A DNA stretch of 64,000 bases from Deltaproteobacteria bacterium (GTDB lineage: Bacteria > Myxococcota_A > UBA9160 > UBA4427), in contig JAJDAN010000021.1 of assembly GCA_029261855.1 (NCBI GenBank), positions 257,923-321,922 on the forward strand, read 5' to 3'. The position numbers and the translations under genes are program-made. The stretch's first letter is position 1. Each line of letters begins with the position of its first letter. Positions 25,966-36,500 of this stretch are shown piece after piece. The notes under the pieces are model-generated. The model worked only from the letters and a program-made list of their open reading frames with translations. It was not told where the DNA came from and ran no database searches.

Positions 25966-28900
25966 TCAGACGAACGAGATCTTCTTGTTTCGCTTCTTCT
26001 TCGGAGCGGGCTCGGGCGGAACCTCCGCGGCCGGCTCTGCCTCGAGGATCTCCTCGGCGTCCGCGATCTCCTCGTCCGGTGCTTCCGCCGCGGGAATGGC
26101 GGCCTCCACCTCGGTGATCACGTCATCGAAGGACTCGAAGGCTTCGGTCTGCTCGGTGGTGTCGTCTTCGTCGTCGTCCTGGGCCTCGGCGACGATGTCG
26201 TCGAAGGACTCGAAGGTCTCGCCTTCGTCCTCTGCGTCGAAGGCTTCGGCCGAGGCCTCCGAGGGGGTGCCGGCGTCGAGCGCCTCGATGCGCTCGAGGA
26301 TGCCCGGAATGTCCGGGTCGGCGTCGAGCGCCGCCTGGTACGAGCTACGCGCGCGCGCGAGGTCACCGACGACTTCGAGAGTTCGCCCCAGATCGAAATG
26401 GAGACCGGCCCTCTGCTCGGGCGGAAGATCGGGCGTCGCGAGGGCCTGCTCGAGGTGACTGGCGGCATCCTGAGAGCGTCCGAGGTCGAGTGCGCATAGC
26501 CCCATCATGTGGAGACTCGCGAGCTTCCAGCTCGGGCTGTCGAGACACATGCGGAACTCGCCAATGGCGTCCTCGAAGAGCTCCATCTCGCGATAGGCGA
26601 TGCCGAGGTCGTAGCGAGTCTCGTAGTCGTCCTCGGACAAGGTCGCGCTGACACCCTGCTTGAAGTCCGCGAAGATCGACTCGAAGCCGTCCTCGACGGT
26701 CGAGAGACCGGAACCAGATTCGGCGTTGGGGTCTTCGTCCTCCTCGATGACGTCGCGCAGCTCAGCTGCGAGATCGAAGCCGCCGTCCTCTTCTTCATCG
26801 TCTTCCGCGTCGCTTTCCTCTTCAGACACGTCGGGAAGCTCGCCGAGCGGCACGGTGTCGTCTGCGCGCGAAACGGAGGCCTCGGTTGCGCGGGGCGCGG
26901 GCGGCACGTCGATCTGCACCGCCGGCTCGTCGTCCTCCTCATCGTCGCCGAGGGACAGCTCGGCGACTTCGGTGGAATCCTCGCCTGGCGCCTCGGTCAC
27001 AAGGGCTTCGGGCTCCTCGGCCGCTGCTGCTTCGGGTACCTCGGCCACCGCTTCTTCCGGCGCCGGGGCGGCGGCTTCGCTCGCAGCCGTCGAAGCGGCG
27101 GCGGGATCGTCGCCCCTGGCGGCGGCCAGCTCGCCCAGACGCAGGAGCGCGCTCGGATGGTTGGGCGCGATCTTCAGGACCCGTCGGTAGATCGCCTCGG
27201 CTTCGTCGAAGAGCTCCTGTTGGCGGTAGAACTCGGCTTCCTCGAGGTCCTCGGCCACCTGCTGCGACGTCGTACTCGAGCTACCGCCTGCGCTCGCCGA
27301 CTTCGCCGCGACCTCGTCTTCGGCTTCAGAGGCGTCGTCGATCTCGACATCGAAGGCGTCGTCCTCGGCCTCTTCCTCTTCCTCGGCCGGGTCGGCGGCG
27401 GCGTCCGCCTCCTCCGCCGCATCGTCGTCGAAGTCGACATCGATATCGATCTCGAAGTCGTCGTCGGCCGCATCGGCAGCGGGGGCTTCTTCGAGGATCG
27501 CGGCAGGATCTTCACCGGAGACGTCGAGATCGAAGGCCGCATCGTCGTCAGCCTCGGCCTCCGGCTCGTCGGGCTCGTCGTCGTCACCGACGGACACGTC
27601 GATCTCGAAGTCGTCGTCGCCCGGATCGACCTCGACCTCGAAATCGGAATCGAGTGCCCCGCCCGCGCTCGGTCCTTCGAGGAGTCCGGCGGCATCGGCG
27701 TCGAGTGCCGCGATCCGATCGCGCAACACCTCGAAGCCTTCTGCATCTCCCTCGGCCGCTGCCCGCTCTGCGGCTCGGGTCCACACGGCGACCGCGGGCA
27801 CGTCGTCGCCACCCTCGGCATAGGCGTCGCCCAGGCGCTCGAGCGCCGCGCGGTGCCCCGGCTCCTGCTGGAGCACGGCCTGCAGACTGGCGATCGCCTG
27901 TTCGCGCTTGCCGTAGCGCAGGTAGACGCTGGCCTCGGCAAGTAGCTGCTCCGGGTCGCCTTCGGGAAGCGGGGCCGGCTCGTCGTCTGCCGCCTGCTCG
28001 TCCGCAGACGACTCGTCGTCGGGCAGCTCGAGCATCGGCTCTTCGTGATCGAGGACGAGCTCGTCGAGTCCGGCCTCGTCGTCGAGCTCGAGCTCGAGTT
28101 CGTCGTCTGCGCCAAGCTCGAGCCCTTTCGAGACGTCCTTCGATTCCGACGTGTCGCTGGCGAGGAACTCGTCGTCGAGCAGCTCGTCGTCGCTCAGGTA
28201 CGCGGACTCGGTCTCGTCGATCGCGGGCTTCGACGGGTTCTCTTCCCCCAGCTCGAGGCTGAGCGGAATGCGCTGGGCCAGCTCGCGCGCCTTGTCCTGG
28301 TCGCCGCGGTCTCGGTAGATCTTGGCGAGTGCACGCGTGTGTGTGGCGAGCTCGTCGTCGTTCCCGAGCGCCTTGTAGACGTCGATCGCCACTTCGAGGG
28401 TGTCCGCCTCCCCGGGGTCACACTGGACCGCTTTGCGAACGAAGGGCTCCGCACGCTCGGGCTTGCGAACCTCGATCAGGCGGCGGGCGACCTCCAGCAG
28501 GATTGCGGGCGCGTCGGGGCGCAGCTCGAGCATTCGCTCGAGCACGGGCAAGGTCTGCTCATGCGCGCCCTGGCGCTTGAGTTCGGCCACCACCTCCTGG
28601 TACTCGGCGACGGCATCGTCTTCCATGCCCTCCTGTCGCAGGAGCTCTGCCACCTTCAAGCGACTCGTCGTATTCGTCGGGTCGAGCGTCGCCATCTTGC
28701 GCAGCAGCTCGAGGGCGGCGGGTTTGTCGCCTTCCTTGTGGTAGCCGTCCGCGGCCGCTTGCAACGCACCCAGCGCTTCGGAGTCGAGACCCATGCGCTG
28801 GTACAGCTCGGACAACGACACGTACGCTGCGTAACGCTTGGGGTCGAGATTCAGGATCTGCTTGAAGACGGCGACCGAACGCGCGTCGAAGCCGTCGTCC

Positions 28901-29133
28901 TTGTACTGGTCGGCGACGCGCGCGTACTGGGTGATGGCCTCGTCGATCTGCCCCCAGCGGCGATAGCAGTCACCGATCTCGAGATGCAGCTTGGCATCGC
29001 GCGGATCCAGCTTCAGGAGGGTGTGATACTCCTTGAGCGCCTTCTCCTTGGCGCCCTTCTGCGCGTACTTCCGCGCAGCGTCCAGTACTTTCCGCTTGTT
29101 GACGGCCAAGGATCCCTCACGAAGTCGCGACAA
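25966..29133 (-). CDS. Large TPR protein with highly acidic linkers and basic C-terminal tail
   Basis: 1055 aa; N-terminal TPR arrays, acidic 'DDDFEIDIDVDFDDDAAEEADAAADPAEEEEEAEDD' stretches, C-terminal 'KKKRNKKISFV'; start may be internal TTG/GTG. Confidence 0.85.
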   Translation of the reverse strand: MSRLREGSLAVNKRKVLDAARKYAQKGAKEKALKEYHTLLKLDPRDAKLHLEIGDCYRRWGQIDEAITQYARVADQYKDDGFDARSVAVFKQILNLDPKRYAAYVSLSELYQRMGLDSEALGALQAAADGYHKEGDKPAALELLRKMATLDPTNTTSRLKVAELLRQEGMEDDAVAEYQEVVAELKRQGAHEQTLPVLERMLELRPDAPAILLEVARRLIEVRKPERAEPFVRKAVQCDPGEADTLEVAIDVYKALGNDDELATHTRALAKIYRDRGDQDKARELAQRIPLSLELGEENPSKPAIDETESAYLSDDELLDDEFLASDTSESKDVSKGLELGADDELELELDDEAGLDELVLDHEEPMLELPDDESSADEQAADDEPAPLPEGDPEQLLAEASVYLRYGKREQAIASLQAVLQQEPGHRAALERLGDAYAEGGDDVPAVAVWTRAAERAAAEGDAEGFEVLRDRIAALDADAAGLLEGPSAGGALDSDFEVEVDPGDDDFEIDVSVGDDDEPDEPEAEADDDAAFDLDVSGEDPAAILEEAPAADAADDDFEIDIDVDFDDDAAEEADAAADPAEEEEEAEDDAFDVEIDDASEAEDEVAAKSASAGGSSSTTSQQVAEDLEEAEFYRQQELFDEAEAIYRRVLKIAPNHPSALLRLGELAAARGDDPAAASTAASEAAAPAPEEAVAEVPEAAAAEEPEALVTEAPGEDSTEVAELSLGDDEEDDEPAVQIDVPPAPRATEASVSRADDTVPLGELPDVSEEESDAEDDEEEDGGFDLAAELRDVIEEDEDPNAESGSGLSTVEDGFESIFADFKQGVSATLSEDDYETRYDLGIAYREMELFEDAIGEFRMCLDSPSWKLASLHMMGLCALDLGRSQDAASHLEQALATPDLPPEQRAGLHFDLGRTLEVVGDLARARSSYQAALDADPDIPGILERIEALDAGTPSEASAEAFDAEDEGETFESFDDIVAEAQDDDEDDTTEQTEAFESFDDVITEVEAAIPAAEAPDEEIADAEEILEAEPAAEVPPEPAPKKKRNKKISFV

Positions 29134-29208
29134 GAGCAGGCAGGCGGGGCGCAGCCCCTCCCGACGTGTCTATCGGGACGACGCCGGACGCTCTTGAGGG
29201 GGTTTCCC

Positions 29209-30021
29209 CTACGACTTCAACGGAATTCGGGCCTCGGGCGCGTCCCGAAGATGGGACCCAGCTGCGGGCTCGGCGCGTCTCGCGCGGGCTCGCCGCAGCT
29301 CTTCGGGGTCGAGGGGGGCGGGTGACAGAGCGACCCCGAGACGGGATTCGAAGGCCCGTAAGCAGGCCTCGACGAGGTCTTCGCCGGCGACGGCATAGCC
29401 GCCCTCTTCGAGGCTCGTACCCCCGAGGCCGGTGCCGTCCGGGGCCACGGCGCGCACGACTTCCGGTGGGTCCGGACGCATCCGGATCGACCCGTGCTGC
29501 AGGAAGCCGTCTCCCACCCGTCGCTGTGCGCTTCCCGAAAGTTTGAGGCCACCGAGACAGATCTCGTCGGCGGCAGGCCGTTCGAAGCAGTCGAAGACAC
29601 CCGCCGCGGGCGCGCGCGAGCCCGGATCACTTCGACGCACGTCGACGGCGAGATCCGTGAGCGCCAGCAGCAGCGCGTCCGCGACCACGCCATACGACTC
29701 GCGCACGCCGCTCGGAAGCAGACCCTCCGGCGCGGCGATCGCGTAGGTGAGGTCGGCGCCGTGCAGGACCGCGCGGCCTCCCGTCACCCGGCGTACGAGG
29801 CCCACCCCAGCCTTCGCGAGACGCTCCCCTTGCCCCTCCTCCAGGGGCTGCGCATAGCCCACCGAGAGCCACGGACCGTCCCAGGTGTAGAAGCGCAGGC
29901 TCGGCAGGCCCGTCTCGAGCGCCGTCGCGAGCAGCGCCTCGTCGACCCCCATGTTGAAGGGTCCGGACGCGGGTGCATTGAGGACCCGGCGCCCCTCGTC
30001 GACCACGAGCCGGAAGCCCAT
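29209..30021 (-). CDS. Lipoate-protein ligase A family protein
   Basis: 'GPFNMGVDEALL', 'WLSVGYAQ', 'VRRVTGGRAVLHGADLTYAIA'. Confidence 0.88.
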   Translation of the reverse strand: MGFRLVVDEGRRVLNAPASGPFNMGVDEALLATALETGLPSLRFYTWDGPWLSVGYAQPLEEGQGERLAKAGVGLVRRVTGGRAVLHGADLTYAIAAPEGLLPSGVRESYGVVADALLLALTDLAVDVRRSDPGSRAPAAGVFDCFERPAADEICLGGLKLSGSAQRRVGDGFLQHGSIRMRPDPPEVVRAVAPDGTGLGGTSLEEGGYAVAGEDLVEACLRAFESRLGVALSPAPLDPEELRRARARRAEPAAGSHLRDAPEARIPLKS

Positions 30022-30025
30022 GCCC

Positions 30026-30505
30026 TCAGTCCTGGGCGTCTGAGACTGCCTCGGACTGCGCGTCGAGATGCGCGAGCAGCGCGTCCAGCCCGAGTCGGTA
30101 GCTGTGCGGGCCGAAGCCCGAGATCACGCCGACGGCGATACCCGACACGTACGAGTGGTGACGGAACGCCTCGCGCGCGAACACGTTCGACAGGTGGACC
30201 TCGACGACGGGAAGCTCGGTCGCCAGCAACGCGTCGCGTAGCGCCACGCTCGAATGGGTGAGACCAGCGGGGTTGATGAGGATCCCGTTGGCCCAGCTGC
30301 GGGCTTCCTGGATGCGGTCGATCAGCACGCCTTCGTGGTTCGACTGGCAGCACTCGACCTGGCAACCCAGCTGCTTGCCGGCCGCCTCGAGCTGGTCGTC
30401 GATCTCCTCGAGGGTGACCGATCCGTACACCTCGGGCTCACGAGTCCCCAGCAGGTTCAGGTTCGGGCCGTGCACCACGAGGATCGAAAGTGCTTCGGAT
30501 GACAT
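30026..30505 (-). CDS. aroQ: Type II 3-dehydroquinate dehydratase
   Basis: '[21 protein letters not shown]', '[16 protein letters not shown]', '[16 protein letters not shown]', '[17 protein letters not shown]'. Confidence 0.98.
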   Translation of the reverse strand: MSSEALSILVVHGPNLNLLGTREPEVYGSVTLEEIDDQLEAAGKQLGCQVECCQSNHEGVLIDRIQEARSWANGILINPAGLTHSSVALRDALLATELPVVEVHLSNVFAREAFRHHSYVSGIAVGVISGFGPHSYRLGLDALLAHLDAQSEAVSDAQD

Positions 30506-30533
30506 GGCGCAGAGCCTAGCAGGCCGACCCGGA

Positions 30534-30576
30534 GGGGCGGGTTGGGCGGGGGTCAGAGGGGCGGGGTTGGGCTGGG
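30534..30576 (+). other. Two tandem G-quadruplex-type G-tract clusters
   Basis: GGGGCGGGTTGGGCGGGGG (30534-30552) and GGGGCGGGGTTGGGCTGGG (30558-30576), each with four G-runs of at least 3 and 1-2 nt loops. Confidence 0.75.
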
Positions 30577-30577
30577 T

Positions 30578-30949
30578 TCAAAGCTCTTCGCGCAGCGCCA
30601 CCAGGTGACGCCGGACGAGATAGCGTGCCTTGCCCGGATTGCCGTCGTGCGCGATCGCGAGCACCAGGATGACGTCGTCGTCGACGCTGCGGAACAGCAG
30701 CTGGAAGGCCGCCAGATTGATCAGCGTCTCGCTCATCGGTCCGGCGTTCAGCGAATCCGACGCCTTCTGGATCTCGGACAGGATGCGCGCGAACTCGACG
30801 CCGGCGGTGCCGATGTCGTCGCCGACGGGATTGCCCGGCTTCTCGCTCGTGAGCTGGACGATCGGAATCCCATCGGACCCCATCAAGGCGATCCCCAGAC
30901 CGCCGCCACACTCGTTCAGGATCGTTTCGAGAATGCTCTCGAAGCTCAT
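30578..30949 (-). CDS. Roadblock/LC7-domain (MglB-like) protein
   Basis: 'ILETILNECGGGLGIALMGSDGIPIVQ...VGDDIGTAGVEFARILSEIQKASDSLNAGPMSETLINLAAFQLLFRSVDDDVILVLAIAHDGNPGKARYLVRR'. Confidence 0.85.
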   Translation of the reverse strand: MSFESILETILNECGGGLGIALMGSDGIPIVQLTSEKPGNPVGDDIGTAGVEFARILSEIQKASDSLNAGPMSETLINLAAFQLLFRSVDDDVILVLAIAHDGNPGKARYLVRRHLVALREEL

Positions 30950-31698
30950 GCCGCCCCCCCGGCTGCACCGCGACCTTGCGCCCGCGTGTTCTTGTTCCCG
31001 TTCCGCTTCAGGTTGTGGAGCCAACCCTCGAGGGTCGCGACCACGTGGAGCTGGCGCGCGTGGTCCGGCCCGAGACCGGCTGCACCCCAGGCCGGCGCCA
31101 GGTCCGAATCCGAAGCCAGTTCGAGATCCGGCTCTTCGAGGCTCGGCGATGCCTGGGTGTTGCGTCGTTCGGCTAGCACTTCGCGCAGAGCGGCCGCCTC
31201 GGCGCGGCGCCCCTGCTCGTCGAGCAGCATGGCCATGGATTCCGTCGCGTAGGTCGGATGACTCGTGAGGTCGAAGTCGGCTTCCGGCGCGTCGAGTTCC
31301 GCCGCGCGCAGGGTCTGCTCGACCACCCGGTTCGCGTCCATCATCTCGTCGGGATCGCTCTCGGCCAGGGCGAATGCCGTCTCGAGTTCGTCGTCCTCGA
31401 CCTCTCCGTCGAGGTCGAAGCCGGCAGCCGAGTCCACCGGGGCCCGAGCTTCGAGAGCGGCTGCCGAAGTGGGACGCGGGGTGGCACGGCTCGGCGCCAG
31501 CACTGCCGCCAGCTCGTCCCGCGCCTGGAGCACGTCACCGAGGTCGATTCGCGCCAGGGCCAGGGCGATCCGGCCCTTGAGATCGTCCGGCGTCCGCACC
31601 AGACCGGCCTCGGCGACTTCGATGGCGGCGACGGCATTGCCGTTCAGTCGCAGCTGCTCGGCATCGGCGGCGAAATCGGTACGCATCTGGGAACTCAC
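30946..31698 (-). CDS. Hypothetical TPR-like protein
   Basis: 'RLNGNAVAAIEVAEAGLVRTPDDLKGRIALALARIDLGDVLQARDELAAVL'; 4-bp overlaps with both neighbours. Confidence 0.7.
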   Translation of the reverse strand: MSSQMRTDFAADAEQLRLNGNAVAAIEVAEAGLVRTPDDLKGRIALALARIDLGDVLQARDELAAVLAPSRATPRPTSAAALEARAPVDSAAGFDLDGEVEDDELETAFALAESDPDEMMDANRVVEQTLRAAELDAPEADFDLTSHPTYATESMAMLLDEQGRRAEAAALREVLAERRNTQASPSLEEPDLELASDSDLAPAWGAAGLGPDHARQLHVVATLEGWLHNLKRNGNKNTRAQGRGAAGGAA

Positions 31699-32816
31699 GC
31701 GGATCTCCTCGCGGGCAGGATCTCGGCCGGAGAGAGCTCCACCGTCTCGGCCTCGCCGATCCGGCGCAGCACGACGTAGTGGATCTTCCGGCCCTCCTTC
31801 TTCTTATCGACCTTCATCGCCTCGAGATGAGCCCTGCGATCATACCGGGGGATCTCGGTCGGAAGCCCGAGCCGGAGCAGAAGATCCTCGATTCGAGGGG
31901 CTGTCCCCTCAGCGGCCAGCCCCAGTGCCTCGGAGCGACGGGCGGCGTGGACCATGCCGATGGCGACCGCCTCCCCGTGGAGGATCTCCTCGTATCCCAT
32001 CTGCTTCTCGATCGCGTGGGCGAGGGTATGGCCGAGATTCAGCAGCGCACGGACGCCCGTCTCCTCGCGCTCGTCCTGTGCGACCACCTCGGCCTTGATG
32101 CGGCAGGCGCGCTCGAGCACGGGGATCAGCGCGCCGGGCTCGAGGGCCATCAGGCGCTCGGCATCTCGCTCGAGACGGGCGAAGAAGCGGGCGTCCCAGA
32201 GCGCCCCGGCCTTCACCACTTCGGCCATCCCGGCCGCGCGTTCCCTGCGCGGCAGCGAGGCCAGGGTGCCGGTGTCGATCCACACCAGGGACGGTTGGTG
32301 GAAGGCGCCGATCAGGTTCTTGCCCTGGGGCAGGTTCACCGCTGTCTTGCCGCCGATACTGGCGTCGACCATGGAGAGGATCGTCGTCGGGATCTGGACG
32401 AAGGGGATGCCGCGCAGGTAGGTGGCGGCCGCGAAGCCCGTGAGATCACCCACCATGCCTCCGCCCAGGGCCACCAGAGCCGATTTCCGGTCCAGGCCCC
32501 GGGCCAGGAACGCGTCGTAGAGCTCTGCCAACTGGGCCAGATTCTTGCTGGCGTCACCGTCGGGCACGTCGATCCGGGTGACCCGCAACCCGGCTTCCCG
32601 CAACGACCGCATCACGGGGCCGGCATAGCGTCGCCCGACGCCGGGCACCGTGATGAGTGCGACCTGGTTGGCGCGGGTGCGCTTCACGACTTCGGCGCCG
32701 ACGCCGCCGAGGCCGTCCGACGCGATCCGGATCGGATAGCTGCGCTCGCCGAGCGACACCCGGACGACCCGCGGCCTCGCTTCGCTGCGGGCGATCTTCT
32801 TCGGACGCGCGCTCAC
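31695..32816 (-). CDS. aroB: 3-dehydroquinate synthase
   Basis: 'KSALVALGGGMVGDLTGFAAATYLRGIPFVQIPTTILSMVDASIGGKTAVNLPQGKNLIGAFHQP', 'LLNLGHTLAHAIEKQMGY'. Confidence 0.98.
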   Translation of the reverse strand: MSARPKKIARSEARPRVVRVSLGERSYPIRIASDGLGGVGAEVVKRTRANQVALITVPGVGRRYAGPVMRSLREAGLRVTRIDVPDGDASKNLAQLAELYDAFLARGLDRKSALVALGGGMVGDLTGFAAATYLRGIPFVQIPTTILSMVDASIGGKTAVNLPQGKNLIGAFHQPSLVWIDTGTLASLPRRERAAGMAEVVKAGALWDARFFARLERDAERLMALEPGALIPVLERACRIKAEVVAQDEREETGVRALLNLGHTLAHAIEKQMGYEEILHGEAVAIGMVHAARRSEALGLAAEGTAPRIEDLLLRLGLPTEIPRYDRRAHLEAMKVDKKKEGRKIHYVVLRRIGEAETVELSPAEILPARRSA

Positions 32817-33352
32817 GGCCCCTCCTCGTCGAGCGCGCGGACGATCGCGCGAGCCACGTCCTGCACGCTCATTCCGTCCGTCTCCACCATGATCTCCGCC
32901 GAGCGGTAGGCGTCTTCCCGGTCCGAGAGCATCTGCTCGATCCGCTCGCGCCGTTCGCGCTCCGTCAGGTGTGCGAGCAGCGGACGGCCCGCCGCGACAC
33001 CCACGCGCTCCATCAGCGCGTTCACCCCAGCCTGGAGATAGACCACCGTGCCCGTTTCCGCGAGCAGCTCGGGCGCGCCGGGCTGGGCGATGGCCCCACC
33101 TCCGAGCGCCACCACGGCGTCTCCCTGACCGGCCTCCCGGATCGCGCGAGCCTCGAGGGCCCGGAAGGCGGCCTCGCCCTCGCTCTCGAAGATCTCCGGG
33201 ATGCTCCGCCCAGCGATCTCCCGCACGCGATGGTCGTTGTCCACGAAGCGCCGGTGCAGCAGCCGGGCCAGCACGGGCCCGACGGTCGACTTCCCGGACG
33301 CCATCATGCCGACGAGCCAGATCGGGCCTGTACGAGTCTTCGGGCGCGTCAC
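32813..33352 (-). CDS. aroK: Shikimate kinase
   Basis: 'IWLVGMMASGKSTVGPVLARLLHRRFVDNDHRV', 'VVALGGGAIAQP'. Confidence 0.95.
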   Translation of the reverse strand: MTRPKTRTGPIWLVGMMASGKSTVGPVLARLLHRRFVDNDHRVREIAGRSIPEIFESEGEAAFRALEARAIREAGQGDAVVALGGGAIAQPGAPELLAETGTVVYLQAGVNALMERVGVAAGRPLLAHLTERERRERIEQMLSDREDAYRSAEIMVETDGMSVQDVARAIVRALDEEGP

Positions 33353-33513
33353 GGGCGGCAGTATAGGGGCCGCGACTGCCGGGGCTCGCCCAGGCAAGGG
33401 TCATCCGAATGAGGGAGGCCCGAAAAGGAGACGGGGGAGAAGCCGAAGCCCTCCCCCGTTCCATGGTGCGGATTCTGCGCGGCACTTCCGCGCGAGATCG
33501 TGTTCCTTGCGGC

Positions 33514-36500
33514 TCAGTTCCCCGCCAGCTCGGAGGCCAGCACGATCCGCGGCGTCACGAAGATCAGCAGTTCCTTGCGCTGATCGGTGACCTCGCGGCT
33601 CTTGAAGGCCGACCCGATGACCGGGATCCGGTGCAGGTAGGGCACGCGGCTCTCCCGCTCCGACTCGTTGACGGTGTAGATGCCGCCGATCACGAGAGTC
33701 TGGCCGTCCTTGACCAGGGTCTCGGTCCGGGCCTCGGCCCGGGCGATCGCCGGCGAACCGGTGGGCGTCGGCACCGAGTCGTCCGGCGCGTTCCGCGTCA
33801 CCTCCACCTGCATGATGATGGTCTTGTCCGAGGTCACGTGAGGCGTGACGAGCAGGGACAGCACCGCGTCGATGAACTCCAGCTTCGCATCGCCGTTCTC
33901 GAAGGTCTGGAAGGGAATCGACACACCCTGCTGGATCTCGGCTTCCCGGTTGTCCAGGGTCAGGACCCGCGGGCTCGAGATGACCTTGCCGTCACCCGTG
34001 GACTCCGCGGCCTGGATCTGGACGTTGACGTTGAAGTCTTCGTTCAGGACGAAGGCGTTCATGTTCAACAGACCGGTCGGCAGCGAGGTGATCGGGTTTC
34101 CGAAGATCACGTTGTTGGCGTCGTGGAAGCGGAAGTCGGGACCACCGAGATCGCGATTGGGCGCGTTCCCACTGAAGCCGTCCTCCAGCTGGTTCGTCCC
34201 GAGGGACCACACCGAACCGAGCTCGCGAGAGAAGTCGAGGGCAGCCTCGACGATCTTCGCTTCGATCAACACCTGAGGTGTCTCCGTGTCGATCGCCTTG
34301 ATGAGCGCGGTCGCCTCGTCGATCACCGAGGGGATGTCCTTGATGATCAGGGTGTTGGTCCGGACGTCGGTGTTGACCGTGCCGCGCGGCGTCAGCAGTC
34401 GCTTCACGAGCTGCGCCATGTCGGCGACGCTCGCGTAGTTGACCGGCTGCAGCTTGACGACCAGGTCTTCCAGAGTCTCCTTGTTACGGCGCTCCTGAAG
34501 CCGAAGCTCCTCCTCGGCCTTGATGATGTCCGCGGGCGCGATGCGAAGCACGTTGCCCACCCGGACGAAACCGAGTCCCTTCGTGAGAAGGATCACGTCG
34601 AGGGCCTGGTCCCAGGGAACGTCGACCAGTCGGATCGTGACGTTGCCGTCGACCTCGTCACCCGCGATCAGGTTGAGGTCGCTGACCTCGGCGATGAGGC
34701 GCAGCACGTCCGCCACCGGAACGTCCTTGAAGTCGAGCGAGATGCGACGGCCCTCGTACTCCTTGCCGTCGATCAGCCCTCCCTCTTCCAGGATGTCGGC
34801 GGCGGCCGGGGGCTCGAGGGCTCCCGGCGAGGCGACCGGAACCGCCCCTGCGGACAGATCATCCATGCCCATGTCTCCGCTATCGAAGTTCGGGGACGCA
34901 CTGTCCGAGAACTCCATCCCCGGCTCTTCGACCATGGTGCCGTCGTCGGTCACGGCCGGCGACGTCTGGCTGATCTCCAGAACGCTGCCGTCGTCTGCCT
35001 TGACTACCGTGTTCGAAACGGGCGCGGCAGGCGTGGTCCCGGCCAGGCCGGCATCGATCCACTCCTGCTCGGTTCGGAATGCCGGCGGAGCGGCAGCCAC
35101 GAGTCCGGTGTTGGGGAAGTCGACGAAGATCATCGACCCGCGGCGGATCACCTTGGGCGCGAGACCCGAGGCGCGCTTCACCACCACCCGCACCTCGGGC
35201 GTGGCCACGTCGGGCTGCTGGAAGGTCGAGATCAGCGAGATCGGCTTCCGCGGATGCGCGGTCACGCGACCCGTTGCTTCCGGCGCCACACGGGCGTCGC
35301 GGATGCTGATCACGACGGTCTCGGCGTCGGGCTCGAGCAGGTCGTAGTCCACGAGCGTGTCACTCAGGATGACCACCCGCTCGTACTCCTTCTTCGAGTC
35401 GTAGTGGATGCCATAGACCTGGGCGCTCGCGACCACCGGCGCACTCTCCGAGTCGGCCACGGCGACTGCAATGGCCGCCTCCTCGACGGGCGTCGCTTCG
35501 TCTTCCCAACCCATGTCCAAGGCGGCGGTCTCTTCCGTCTCGACCTGCGCAACGGCGACCGCGGTGGATGCACCGAGAGCATCCTCGAGAGCCATCTCCA
35601 GGTCTTCACCGCTACCGATCGCGAGGTACAGGCCACTGGACGCGGGAGAGATGCGTCGCTCGGCGAAGGCTCCCGCTGCGGTGCCGCCATCGATCACGAC
35701 CCGGACCTTGTCCGGATGGGCGCCCACGCGAACCTGGCTGACCTGATCGGTACCGATCGCCGTCTTGGCCGGCGCCTTGCTGCCGAGCCCGGGCATGTCG
35801 ATGACCAGGCGCGAGGGATCCTCGAGGGTAAAGGTCTCCATCGCACCGATCGTGCCGTCTGCCTCGAGATGCACGAGCACACCGTTTCCGGTCGCCTCAT
35901 GGGACACACCCGTGAGTGTCGTCGCGGGCGTAGCCGGCGGCGCCTCGAAGGCGGGCTCCATGTCGAACGGCTCCATCGCCGAGGGGTCCGAGTCCATGGA
36001 CTCCTCTGCAATGATGTCGGCGCTCGGGTCAGACCACGGGTCCACGTCACCCTCGGCGTCCGAAGCTTCCATCGCGGTCTCGTCCGCCATGGGCTCATCC
36101 GCGAAGGGATCGTCCCCGAAAGACTCGTCGCCAAAGGAATCGTCCGGCGTGGCCTCGCTGGTCCCGAGTTCGGTGGCCCAGGCGGTCTCGTCGGCAACGG
36201 CGTGATCGTCCGCGGTCTTTGCGGCCGCCATGCCATCCGCCGGCGACAGGGTCGCCTGCAGTCCGTCGGGCCCGCTCGAGATCTCGTAGCTCGCATCCTG
36301 CGAGAGCGCGATCTCGACACGGGTCAGCGACTCACCGCCGCTACCGCCGTAGGTCGAGACCGTCACGTTTTCCACGAGACCGTCGTAGACCATGACCAGG
36401 TCGTTGGGCGTCGCGATCTCCACGGACGCAATGTCGAGCACCAACGCCCTGGGCTCGGCGTGAAGGAACGCGGTATAGACCGGATCCCCCAGACCTTGCA

